Source: Pseudomonadota bacterium
GTDB lineage: Bacteria; Myxococcota; Myxococcia; Myxococcales; Myxococcaceae
NCBI GenBank assembly: GCA_023424585.1
Contig: JAFADT010000024.1
Span: 1 to 12,546 of the forward strand
Length of the DNA: 12,546 nt
Direction: 5' to 3'
A program made the translations under genes and the position numbers. Every line of letters starts with the position of its first letter. Position 1 is the stretch's first letter. The notes below the pieces were generated by a model. It searched no databases and was not told the DNA's origin. It saw nothing but the letters and a program-made list of their open reading frames with translations. Below are positions 6,616-12,546 of the stretch, piece after piece.

Positions 6616-6639
6616 GGTGGGAGGGCGGGTGGGAGGGCG
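6616..6639 (+). repeat. Tandem 12-bp duplication forming a strong G-quadruplex motif
   Basis: GGTGGGAGGGCG is repeated exactly twice, head to tail (6616-6627 and 6628-6639). Together they create GGGAGGGCGGGTGGGAGGG (6619-6637): five GGG tracts, each separated by one nucleotide, the loop arrangement known to give the most stable quadruplexes. The G-rich strand is the plus strand, the template for leftward transcription of both the SNF2 gene (ending at 6682) and recN (starting at 6524). It lies 42 bp from the LexA-like box and 42 bp beyond the SNF2 stop. Confidence 0.7.
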
Positions 6640-6681
6640 TGGCCTGTTGGCGCCACAACCTTCCCCCATTCCCGGGTCGCG

Positions 6682-9600
6682 TCAGATCTCGGTGAACAGC
6701 TCCTGGATGTCCTGCTCGGTGAGGGTGCGGCCCATGTCGTCCCCGTCCGCCCCCAGCACGCCGGCGGCGAGGTCGCGCTTGCGGCGCTGGAGGCTGAGGA
6801 TCTTCTCCTCCACCGTGCCGCGCGTGATGAGCTTGTAGCTGATGACCGCGCGCGTCTGGCCGATGCGGTGCGTGCGGTCCGTGGCCTGGTCCTCGACGGC
6901 GGGGTTCCACCACGGGTCGAAGTGGATGACGTAGTCCGCGGCGGTGAGGTTCAGGCCGGTGCCGCCCGCCTTGAGGCTGATGAAGAAGAGCGGCGGGCCG
7001 TCAGGGCGGTTGTACTCGTCCACCTTGCCCATGCGGTCCTTGGTGCGGCCGTCCAGGTAGAGGTAGCGCAGGCCGCGCTTCTCCGCCTCCTGCTTCAGCA
7101 GCTCCAGCATCTCCGTGAACTGGCTGAAGACGAGGGCGCGGTGGCCCTCCGACACCAGGTCGTCCACCAGCTGCATGAAGCGCTCGAGCTTCGCGCTGGA
7201 CGGCAGCAGCGTGCCGGGCGGCATCTTGAGCAGGCGCGGATCGCAGCACACCTGACGCAGGCGCATCAGCGCCGCGAGGATGGACACGCGGCTGCGCTTG
7301 AAGCCCACCTTCTCGATGGACTCGTTCACCTTGCGGCGGCTCTCCTCCAGCACCTCGCGGTAGAGCGCGGCCTGGCCGGGCTCCATCTCGCACCACGCGA
7401 CGCTCTCCGTCTTCGGCGGCAGGTCCTTGGCCACCTCCGTCTTGAGGCGGCGCATGATGAAGGGCTGGATGCGGCGGCGCAGGCGGTCCTTGGCGGACGC
7501 GTCGTTGGCCACCTGGATGGGCTGCTCGTAGCGGTCGCTGAAGCCCTCCGCGCTGCCCAGGAAGCCGGGCATGAGGAAGTCGAAGATGCTCCAGAGCTCC
7601 GACAGCCGGTTCTCCAGCGGCGTGCCGGTGAGCGCGAGGCGCGTCTCGCTGGGCAGCGACTTGCACGCCTGCGCGGTGGCGCTGTCCGCGTTCTTGATGT
7701 TCTGCGCCTCGTCCAGGATGACGTAGCGGAAGCCCACCTGGGACAGCTGCTCCAGGTCGCGGCGCACCAGCGCGTACGACGTGAGCACCAGGTCCATGTC
7801 CTTCAGGTCCTCGGCGCGCTCGCGGCGGTCCTGCCCGTGCCACACCATGGCCTTGAGGCCCGGCGTGAAGCGCTCCGCCTCGCGCTCCCAGTTGGCGAGC
7901 ACGCTCGTGGGCGCGACCACCAGCGACGGCTTGCGGCCCTCGTCGTTGGCCACCTTCTGCATCAGGCTCAGGGACTGGATGGTCTTCCCCAGGCCCATGT
8001 CGTCCGCGAGGATGCCGGACAGCCCGTGGCGCCGCAGGAACCAGAGCCAGGACAGGCCCGCCTCCTGGTAGTGGCGCAGCGTGGCCTGGAGGCCCTCGGG
8101 CACGGCCACCTTCGGCACGCCGGAGGACTCGCGCAGGGAGAGCATGGCCTGACGGGCCTTGGCCTCCACCTCGGTGAACTCGCCCAGGTCCGCGAGCAGG
8201 TCCAGGGCCACCGCCTGGTGCAGCGGCAGCCGCGTGCGCGTGCGGCCCGGCATGGCGCCGGCCTCCTCCAGGAGGTCCGCCACGCGCTTGATCTCCGCGA
8301 CGTCGGCCTCCGCGAAGGAGCCGTCCTTCAGCGGCACGAACTTGCGGCCCGAGTCCAGCCACATGCGCACGGCGCCCAGGTCCACGGCCTGGTCGTCGGT
8401 GATGAACTCGGCGTCCAGGTCGAACCACTGCACGCCGCTCATGCCCACGCGGATGCGCGGCTTGAGCTTCGGGCGCAGCCGCACCTTGGGCGCCTGCACG
8501 CCGTAGCGCTCCCACTCCGGCGGGAGGCTGGCCAGCCCGCGCGCCCAGAACTCCAGGGCCACGTCGCCGGACGCGTCGAACGCCTGCGCGCCCTGATCGT
8601 AGCGAAGGCCCAGGTCGAGCAGCAGCTTGCCCGCGGCGCGCTCCACCTCGTCGCGGCGGCGGTACAGCTTGCGCGCGTCGTCGCCCACGCCGCTGGCGTA
8701 GCCCAGGTGCGTGGCCGTGGGGGACACCGCCACCGTCGTCTGGCCGTAGCGCGCGGCCAGCTGCACCTTCACGCGCTCGGCGGCGCCCTCCAGGGTGAGG
8801 ACGAAGCGCGGCTCCACGCCCTCGTCGACCTCGATGTCGTCCGCCTTCAGCGACATGCGGAAGCGCGGCAGGTGCGCGGCGAAGAACGTCAGCACCCGGT
8901 CCAGCTGTCCGGACGGGAAGGACATGGACGGTTCCAGCAGCCACTTGCGCAGGAGGCGCGGCGGGAAGTCCGGCTCCACCGCGTGGAGGTTCTGCGCCTG
9001 GATGGCGTAGGTGCGCCGCCCCGCCAGCACGATGACGTCCTTGAGCGGGTAGCCCACGCCGTCCGGGAACAGCAGCTCGATCTGCGCGGTGGCGCCGTCC
9101 GGACGCGACTCCAGGTGGATCTGCGGCCGCACGGGCTGGTCCATGTAGACGAGCGGCGTGCCCCGGTAGATGACCCGGCGCTGGCGGAGCAGCTCCAGCA
9201 CCTCGCAGAGGTCCTCGTCGGAGAGGACGATGCGCGAGTCGTAGCGGTGCTCGTGGCGCGACAGCACCATGAAGATGCGCTCGTCCGCGGGCGCGATGCG
9301 GCTGCCCGTCTGGAGCAGGCGCTTCACGTGCACGGGGCCCTTGGTCTGCGCGTCCTGACGGCGCACGTCCACGACCCAGTGGCGGCCGTTGGCGCCGCCC
9401 GCGCCGGTGTTGGCGGGGGTGAGCCGGTAGAGGAACTCGTAGTCGGGCAGCGACGACAGGCCCAGCCAGCTCTCCACCTTGGCGAGCGCGGGCAGGCTGA
9501 CGCCGTCCGGTCCCGACGCGCCGGCGGGGACCTCCACCGCGTCGTCCGGAGCGGCGTCCTCCGGTTCGGGCGGCGGAGGAGGCGGCGGCGCGGCCTTCTG

Positions 9601-10068
9601 CGGCGGGGGCAGCGGCCGGAAGCGGGCCGCGTAGATGAGCGCCACGGCGACCACGTGCTCGCAATGCGGGCCGGTGGTGTTCCACACCGGGCAGGTGCAG
9701 GAGGAAACGACTTTTCCCTCTCCCGGAATCAGGGCCACGTCGTAGCGCTCGCCGGACGGACCCGCGACCTGCGCGCGGATGCGTTCGGGTTCACGCGTGA
9801 GGCCGAAGACGCGGCGGCCTTCGGCCACCTCGCGGCCTTTCTTGAACGTGGCGGGCTGGACCTCGGCCTTGAGGGCGCGGAGCCAGAGTCCGTCCTGGGG
9901 GGAGAGAGGGTCTCGGGTGTCAGCGGTGGTTTGCACGGCTTGCAAGGCCCCAGACTCCTGGTCGGGGGGAACCGCCTCGCTTAACACAGTGAGGGGCTCC
10001 CCGCGCGCGGGAAAAAATACGGCGTCCGCCAGCCGATGCGGCCGGGCGGCGCGAAGCTGTGAGATCAT
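6682..10068 (-). CDS. SWIM zinc-finger SNF2-family DEAD/DEAH-type ATPase
   Basis: This protein of up to 1,128 residues is a Snf2/Rad54-class ATPase, a family that usually translocates on double-stranded DNA and remodels protein-DNA complexes; its bacterial role (transcription, repair or defence) is mostly undefined. Near the N-terminus is a SWIM zinc finger, CxC at 124/126 and CxH at 136/138, then a proline-rich linker (about 152-175) and a long SNF2-associated region (about 190-640). The helicase core follows: [13 protein letters not shown] (Walker A, about 685), LDEAQNIKN (DExQ box, about 785), [57 protein letters not shown] and [12 protein letters not shown] (motif VI, about 1060). All motifs look intact. 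ATG 10068 has weak ribosome binding and rare codons after it; GTG 9987 (GGGGAG 9 nt upstream) or TTG 9945 (AGGAG 9 nt upstream) are plausible starts. Clear homology begins only around residue 62. It appears to be a stand-alone gene. Confidence 0.92.
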   Translation of the reverse strand: MISQLRAARPHRLADAVFFPARGEPLTVLSEAVPPDQESGALQAVQTTADTRDPLSPQDGLWLRALKAEVQPATFKKGREVAEGRRVFGLTREPERIRAQVAGPSGERYDVALIPGEGKVVSSCTCPVWNTTGPHCEHVVAVALIYAARFRPLPPPQKAAPPPPPPPEPEDAAPDDAVEVPAGASGPDGVSLPALAKVESWLGLSSLPDYEFLYRLTPANTGAGGANGRHWVVDVRRQDAQTKGPVHVKRLLQTGSRIAPADERIFMVLSRHEHRYDSRIVLSDEDLCEVLELLRQRRVIYRGTPLVYMDQPVRPQIHLESRPDGATAQIELLFPDGVGYPLKDVIVLAGRRTYAIQAQNLHAVEPDFPPRLLRKWLLEPSMSFPSGQLDRVLTFFAAHLPRFRMSLKADDIEVDEGVEPRFVLTLEGAAERVKVQLAARYGQTTVAVSPTATHLGYASGVGDDARKLYRRRDEVERAAGKLLLDLGLRYDQGAQAFDASGDVALEFWARGLASLPPEWERYGVQAPKVRLRPKLKPRIRVGMSGVQWFDLDAEFITDDQAVDLGAVRMWLDSGRKFVPLKDGSFAEADVAEIKRVADLLEEAGAMPGRTRTRLPLHQAVALDLLADLGEFTEVEAKARQAMLSLRESSGVPKVAVPEGLQATLRHYQEAGLSWLWFLRRHGLSGILADDMGLGKTIQSLSLMQKVANDEGRKPSLVVAPTSVLANWEREAERFTPGLKAMVWHGQDRRERAEDLKDMDLVLTSYALVRRDLEQLSQVGFRYVILDEAQNIKNADSATAQACKSLPSETRLALTGTPLENRLSELWSIFDFLMPGFLGSAEGFSDRYEQPIQVANDASAKDRLRRRIQPFIMRRLKTEVAKDLPPKTESVAWCEMEPGQAALYREVLEESRRKVNESIEKVGFKRSRVSILAALMRLRQVCCDPRLLKMPPGTLLPSSAKLERFMQLVDDLVSEGHRALVFSQFTEMLELLKQEAEKRGLRYLYLDGRTKDRMGKVDEYNRPDGPPLFFISLKAGGTGLNLTAADYVIHFDPWWNPAVEDQATDRTHRIGQTRAVISYKLITRGTVEEKILSLQRRKRDLAAGVLGADGDDMGRTLTEQDIQELFTEI

Positions 10069-10172
10069 CAACGTCCGCCATGCCCGGCTCCCGTCCCCGT
10101 CCGCCCACTCCCCGGCCGTCGCCCCAGGGACTCTCCGTCCGGGGGCCCGCCCGGCCGGCTGTCATCCGGGCC

Positions 10173-10194
10173 GGGTACCCTGGGGCCCGGGCCC
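10173..10194. repeat. Adjacent palindromes in the SNF2-apt divergent spacer
   Basis: GGGTACCC (10173-10180) and GGGCCCGGGCCC (10183-10194) are both perfect palindromes, two bases apart and about 59 bp upstream of the apt start. They could be an operator or an mRNA leader structure for apt. The surrounding spacer (10069-10252, about 184 bp) is otherwise plain GC-rich DNA in which I see no clear -35/-10 pair for either divergent gene. Confidence 0.35.
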
Positions 10195-10252
10195 ACCCCC
10201 AGCGCCGTCCACCGGGCTGAAAACCCCGCCGCCCCCTTCGGAGCCCCACCCC

Positions 10253-10789
10253 ATGTCCCTCGACCCCACGCTCGTCTCCGACCTTCAGGCCACCCTGCGA
10301 GATGTGCCGGACTTCCCCAAGCCCGGCATCGTCTTCAAGGACATCACCCCGATGCTGGCCAACCCACGCCTCTACGGCCGGGTGATCAACGCCATGGCCG
10401 CTCCCTTCCGGGGCCAGCACATCACCAAGGTGGTGGGCGTGGAGTCCCGCGGCTTCCTCCTGGGCGCGCCCATCGCGCTGGCGCTGGAGGCCGGCTTCGT
10501 CCCCGCGCGCAAGCCCGGCAAGCTCCCCCACAAGCGCATCGTGGAGCGCTATTCGCTGGAGTACGGCGCGGACGGCGTGGAGATGCACGAGGACGCCATC
10601 CTCAAGGACGAGCGCGTCCTGGTGGTGGATGACGTGCTCGCCACCGGCGGCACCGCCGACGCCACGGCGCGGCTCATCGGCCGGCTGGGTGGGCAGATCG
10701 TCGGCTTCAGCTTCCTCATCACGCTCGACTTCCTCGAGGGCGCGAAGCGGCTGGGGCCGGACAAGGTGACCTCCCTCCTCCGCTTCTAG
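10253..10789 (+). CDS. apt: Adenine phosphoribosyltransferase
   Basis: Apt converts adenine and PRPP to AMP and pyrophosphate in cytosolic purine salvage. The 178-residue length is typical. The family opening is present ([21 protein letters not shown], residues 15-35), as is [19 protein letters not shown] (60-78). The adenine-side loop [21 protein letters not shown] is at 85-105 and the PRPP-binding motif [13 protein letters not shown] at 122-134, with the acidic pair D126-D127. The protein ends shortly after, as in E. coli Apt. ATG 10253 is supported by the exact start of family homology and by GGAG 9 nt upstream. It diverges from the SNF2 gene and is followed after 96 bp by the tetR gene, which has its own promoter, so apt is probably monocistronic. 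No transfer or damage signs. Confidence 0.96.
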   Translation: MSLDPTLVSDLQATLRDVPDFPKPGIVFKDITPMLANPRLYGRVINAMAAPFRGQHITKVVGVESRGFLLGAPIALALEAGFVPARKPGKLPHKRIVERYSLEYGADGVEMHEDAILKDERVLVVDDVLATGGTADATARLIGRLGGQIVGFSFLITLDFLEGAKRLGPDKVTSLLRF

Positions 10790-10824
10790 CGCCCCCCGCC
10801 CGGCGTCACCGGCCCCACGTCCGG

Positions 10825-10853
10825 TTGACGTCCGCGCGGGCCCTGTTTATAAG
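10825..10853 (+). promoter_or_regulatory. Strong sigma-70-type promoter of the tetR gene
   Basis: TTGACG (10825-10830), a 17-bp spacer and TATAAG (10848-10853) each match five of six consensus positions. This is the best promoter in the window. It predicts a transcript start near 10860 and a leader of only about 26 nt to the ATG at 10886, with no Shine-Dalgarno in it. A short perfect inverted repeat, ACGTC-CGGTT-GACGT (10817-10831), overlaps the -35 element. Confidence 0.75.
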
Positions 10854-10875
10854 TTGGTCATACAACCTATAAACA
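10844..10875. promoter_or_regulatory. Palindromic operator, likely bound by the adjacent TetR-family protein
   Basis: The left arm TGTTTATAAGTTG (10844-10856) and right arm CAACCTATAAACA (10863-10875) are reverse complements at 12 of 13 positions, separated by GTCATA. It is an AT-rich island in very GC-rich DNA. It covers the -10 element and predicted transcription start of tetR and ends 10 bp before its ATG. Position and symmetry fit autorepression by a TetR dimer or pair of dimers. Confidence 0.8.
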
Positions 10876-10885
10876 AAGCCACGCC

Positions 10886-11497
10886 ATGCCCCGTCCCTCC
10901 AACACCGAAGCGCGCCGCGAACAGATTGTCGCCGGGCTGCTCAAGGCCATGGCCGAGCGCGGCTACGAGGGCGCGTCGGTGGCGGAGATCGCCCGCGCGG
11001 CGGGCCTGAGCGCGGGGCTGGTGCACTACCACTTCGAGGACAAGCAGGAGATCCTCCTGACGCTGGTGCGCTCGCTGGCGGCGCGCGCCCGGCAGCGCTT
11101 CAGCGCGCGGGTGGCGAAGCTCGCGGCGGGCGACGCTCGCGGGCGGGTGGAGGCGTTCGTGGACGCGTTCCTCGCCACCGGGCCGGACGCGGACGTGGCG
11201 GCGGTGGCGGGCTGGGTCACCATCAGCGCGGAGGCCATCCGGCAGCCCGAGGTGCGCGTCGCCTACGAGGAGGTGGTGCGCGCGGACCTGGAGCAGTTGG
11301 AGGCGCTGGTCGCGGCGGTGGTGGGCAAGCGCCGCGCGCGGCCGCTGGCCGTGGGCCTGTTCGCCGCCATCCAGGGCTACTTCGTGCTCTCCGCGGGCGC
11401 GCCCGGCCTGGTGCCTCCGGGCTCCGCGGCGGGCACCGTGAAGCGGATGGCGGCGGGGCTGCTGGACGCGGCGACTTCTTCTCACCCGGCCCCTTGA
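10886..11497 (+). CDS. TetR-family transcriptional regulator
   Basis: This 203-residue DNA-binding regulator has the N-terminal TetR helix-turn-helix at about 8-55. REQIVAGLLKAMAERGYEG leads into SVAEIARAAGLSAGLVHYHFEDKQEIL (31-57), the recognition helix containing GLVHYHF. The C-terminal ligand and dimer domain (about 75-195) has GWVTISAEAIRQPEVRVAYEEV (about 112-133), resembling the C-terminal domain of BetI-like members. The ligand cannot be predicted. ATG 10886 follows a near-consensus promoter and a large palindrome, so the gene is probably autoregulated. The leader lacks a ribosome binding site, so it may be translated inefficiently or in a leaderless-like way. coaD begins 28 bp after the stop, with a GC hairpin at the junction; whether TetR also controls coaD and the MBL gene depends on readthrough. 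Confidence 0.9.
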   Translation: MPRPSNTEARREQIVAGLLKAMAERGYEGASVAEIARAAGLSAGLVHYHFEDKQEILLTLVRSLAARARQRFSARVAKLAAGDARGRVEAFVDAFLATGPDADVAAVAGWVTISAEAIRQPEVRVAYEEVVRADLEQLEALVAAVVGKRRARPLAVGLFAAIQGYFVLSAGAPGLVPPGSAAGTVKRMAAGLLDAATSSHPAP

Positions 11498-11505
11498 GGG
11501 CCGGG
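11485..11505 (+). terminator. Perfect 8-bp GC hairpin with the tetR stop codon in its loop
   Basis: CCCGGCCC (11485-11492) and GGGCCGGG (11498-11505) pair perfectly around the loop CTTGA, which contains the tetR TGA. No T-tract follows; the next bases are AGGCTTCGTG. It could be a Rho-independent-like terminator, an attenuator lowering coaD expression, or an mRNA-stabilising boundary. It sits 20 nt upstream of the coaD start, just before its ribosome binding site. Confidence 0.5.
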
Positions 11506-11525
11506 AGGCTTCGTGAGGTGTCGTG

Positions 11526-12023
11526 ATGACCATCGCCATCTACGCAGGCAGCTTCGACCCCGTCACCGCGGGACACCTGTCGGTGGTGCGGCAGGCGGCG
11601 CGCCTCTTCAGCCACGTGGTGGTGGTGGTCGCGGTCAACCCGAGCAAGCGCACGCTGCTCACCGCGGAGGAGCGCGTGGCGCTCCTCCGGGAGGCCGTGG
11701 CGAAGCACCCCAACGTCTCCGTCACCGCCACCGAAGGGCTCATCGTGGAGCTGGCGCGGGAGATTGGCGCGAGCGTCCTGTTGCGCGGCGTGCGCGGCGC
11801 CACCGACGCGCAGTTCGAGACGGAGCTGGCGCAGATGAACCGCGCGCTCGCGCCCGAGCTGTCCACCCTCTTCCTTCCCGCGGAGGCGCACCTCGCCGAG
11901 GTGTCCAGCAGCGCCCTCAAGGAGCGCCTCACGCGCGGCGAGGACGTGTCCGCCTACTGCCCTCCCGCCGTCGCCGCGAAGCTGCGCGAGCGGCTGGCCT
12001 CTTTCCCCCGGAGCCATCCATGA
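11526..12023 (+). CDS. coaD: Phosphopantetheine adenylyltransferase
   Basis: CoaD transfers AMP from ATP to 4'-phosphopantetheine, giving dephospho-CoA, the penultimate step of coenzyme A synthesis. The 165-residue length is typical (E. coli has 159). The nucleotidyltransferase motif GSFDPVTAGHL is at 8-18, with H17 in the catalytic-histidine position. LLRGVRGATDAQFETELAQMNR (85-106) corresponds to the conserved RGLR..DFEYE..MA.MN segment, R90 matching the ATP-binding arginine. The C-terminal EVSSSALKERL (125-135) is the ISST-like ATP-binding motif. ATG 11526 is preferred over the adjacent in-frame GTG 11523 because GAGGTG lies 5 nt upstream of it and only 2 nt from the GTG. The stop overlaps the next gene's ATG by 4 bp (ATGA), implying translational coupling. 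Expression may depend on the tetR promoter, with attenuation at the junction hairpin. Confidence 0.96.
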   Translation: MTIAIYAGSFDPVTAGHLSVVRQAARLFSHVVVVVAVNPSKRTLLTAEERVALLREAVAKHPNVSVTATEGLIVELAREIGASVLLRGVRGATDAQFETELAQMNRALAPELSTLFLPAEAHLAEVSSSALKERLTRGEDVSAYCPPAVAAKLRERLASFPRSHP

Positions 12024-12546
12024 GCCTGTCCTTCATTCCCCTGGGCGTCGGTGATGCCTTCTCCGCGCTCCACTACTCGTCGTGCCTGGCGGTGGAGGCG
12101 GAGGAACAGGTGCTGCTCATCGACTGTCCGCACCCCATCCGCAAGATGATGCGCGAGGCGTCCGGGTCCTCCGGCGCGCACCTGGACGTGGATCGCGTCA
12201 GCGCCGTGGCCCTCACGCACCTGCACGCGGACCACGCCTCCGGCCTGGAGGGCCTGGCGTACTTCTCCTTCTTCGTGCTCCAGCGGAAGATGGAGCTGCT
12301 CGCGCACCCGAGCGTCACGCGCCGCCTCTGGGAGGGCCACCTCGCCGCGGGCATGGAGTGCCTCATCGAGCAGCACGGCGCCGGGCCGAATCACAAGCGC
12401 TTCGAGGACTACTTCACGCACACGCCGCTGTCCCTGGAGAAGGCGGTGCGCCATGGCCCGTTCGAGGTCGAGTGCCGCTTCACCTACCACCACGTGCCCA
12501 CGACCGCGTTCCGCATCCGCGCCGGGGGCCGGTGCCTGGGATACAG
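12020..12546 (+). CDS. Metallo-beta-lactamase-fold hydrolase, N-terminal 175 residues (runs off the right edge)
   Basis: The metallo-beta-lactamase superfamily holds zinc or iron hydrolases including RNase Z, glyoxalase II and phosphodiesterases. The sequence opens with MSLSFIPLGVGDAFSALHYSSCLAVE, the beta-sheet start typical of the RNase Z-like branch. The metal-binding motif THLHADH is at 66-72 (H67, H69, D71, H72). A further His pair at 157-158 (YHHVPTTAF) may supply the third metal ligand. The reading ends in CLGY followed by AG, which looks like the start of the usual GYSGDT segment, so the second metal-bridging Asp is just outside. ATG 12020 overlaps the coaD stop as ATGA, so translation is probably coupled. 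The substrate is unknown; RNase Z and cyclic-nucleotide phosphodiesterase-like roles are both possible, and the missing C-terminus would decide. Confidence 0.85.
   Translation, partial: MSLSFIPLGVGDAFSALHYSSCLAVEAEEQVLLIDCPHPIRKMMREASGSSGAHLDVDRVSAVALTHLHADHASGLEGLAYFSFFVLQRKMELLAHPSVTRRLWEGHLAAGMECLIEQHGAGPNHKRFEDYFTHTPLSLEKAVRHGPFEVECRFTYHHVPTTAFRIRAGGRCLGY

Noticed and set aside
6640..6660. TTGTGGCGCCAACA-like palindrome after the SNF2 stop as a terminator
   Set aside because: The core TGGCGCCA has no loop and no T-tract follows; it could form only a short, weak stem.
4737..6695. 652-codon plus-strand frame across recN
   Set aside because: Antisense shadow of recN with no recognisable motifs.
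9572..9612. GGC/GGA-rich run as a microsatellite or regulatory repeat
   Set aside because: It is the coding sequence of the proline-rich linker of the SNF2 protein, read on the minus strand; codon-level bias explains it.
6868..9984. Very long open frame (1,038 codons) on the plus strand
   Set aside because: It is antisense to the SNF2 gene, whose helicase motifs are unmistakable. The translation is compositionally odd (His/Arg/Ala/Leu/Val-rich, no domains), as expected from the mirror frame of a gene with GC-rich third positions.
1..12546. CRISPR array, prophage, transposon, toxin-antitoxin or defence island
   Set aside because: No regularly spaced repeats, integrase, transposase, small paired genes or nuclease partners were found; gene content and codon use look like ordinary chromosome throughout.

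Overview
The window is an uninterrupted stretch of chromosome, very GC-rich with G or C in almost every third codon position. The gene mix suggests a myxobacterium of the Myxococcus/Corallococcus/Archangium group: a bacterial PP2C phosphatase, a SWIM-SNF2 ATPase, a degenerate GGDEF protein, and a recN upstream site resembling the LexA box I remember for Myxococcus xanthus. The assignment is inference. I see no tRNA, rRNA, IS element, prophage, CRISPR array or att site, and no gene-free gap longer than about 230 bases. Eleven protein genes are supported; the first (secA) and last (an MBL-fold hydrolase) run off the window.

Layout. (1) 1-444, minus: N-terminus of secA, divergent from (2) 612-2710, plus: rlmM with a long Arg/Pro/Gly-rich N-terminal tail, then a small protein with a degenerate, probably non-catalytic GGDEF domain. 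(3) 2735-6524, minus: a membrane-anchored M23/LytM peptidase gene, a PP2C phosphatase gene and recN. recN is transcribed first and reads toward the phosphatase gene 42 bp away; the M23 gene follows a 226-bp gap with its own probable promoter and a hairpin. (4) 6682-10068, minus: a large SWIM-SNF2 ATPase. (5) 10253-12546, plus: apt, a TetR regulator with a well-formed promoter and overlapping palindromic operator, coaD, and an MBL-fold hydrolase whose ATG overlaps the coaD stop.

How the genes work together. Most are unrelated housekeeping functions: protein export (SecA), 23S rRNA modification (RlmM), cell-wall remodelling (M23), DNA repair (RecN), purine salvage (Apt) and CoA synthesis (CoaD). 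Plausible functional units are recN plus the PP2C gene, possibly co-transcribed under SOS control, and tetR-coaD-MBL, where coaD and MBL are translationally coupled and tetR looks autoregulated.

I do not see a convincing new multi-gene system. The more unusual signals are in non-coding DNA: a very strong G-quadruplex motif (five GGG runs with one-base loops) upstream of recN, a CTG-N10-CAG LexA-like box at recN, a G-run cluster covering the ribosome binding site of the PP2C gene, the tetR operator, and a perfect GC hairpin with the tetR stop codon in its loop.
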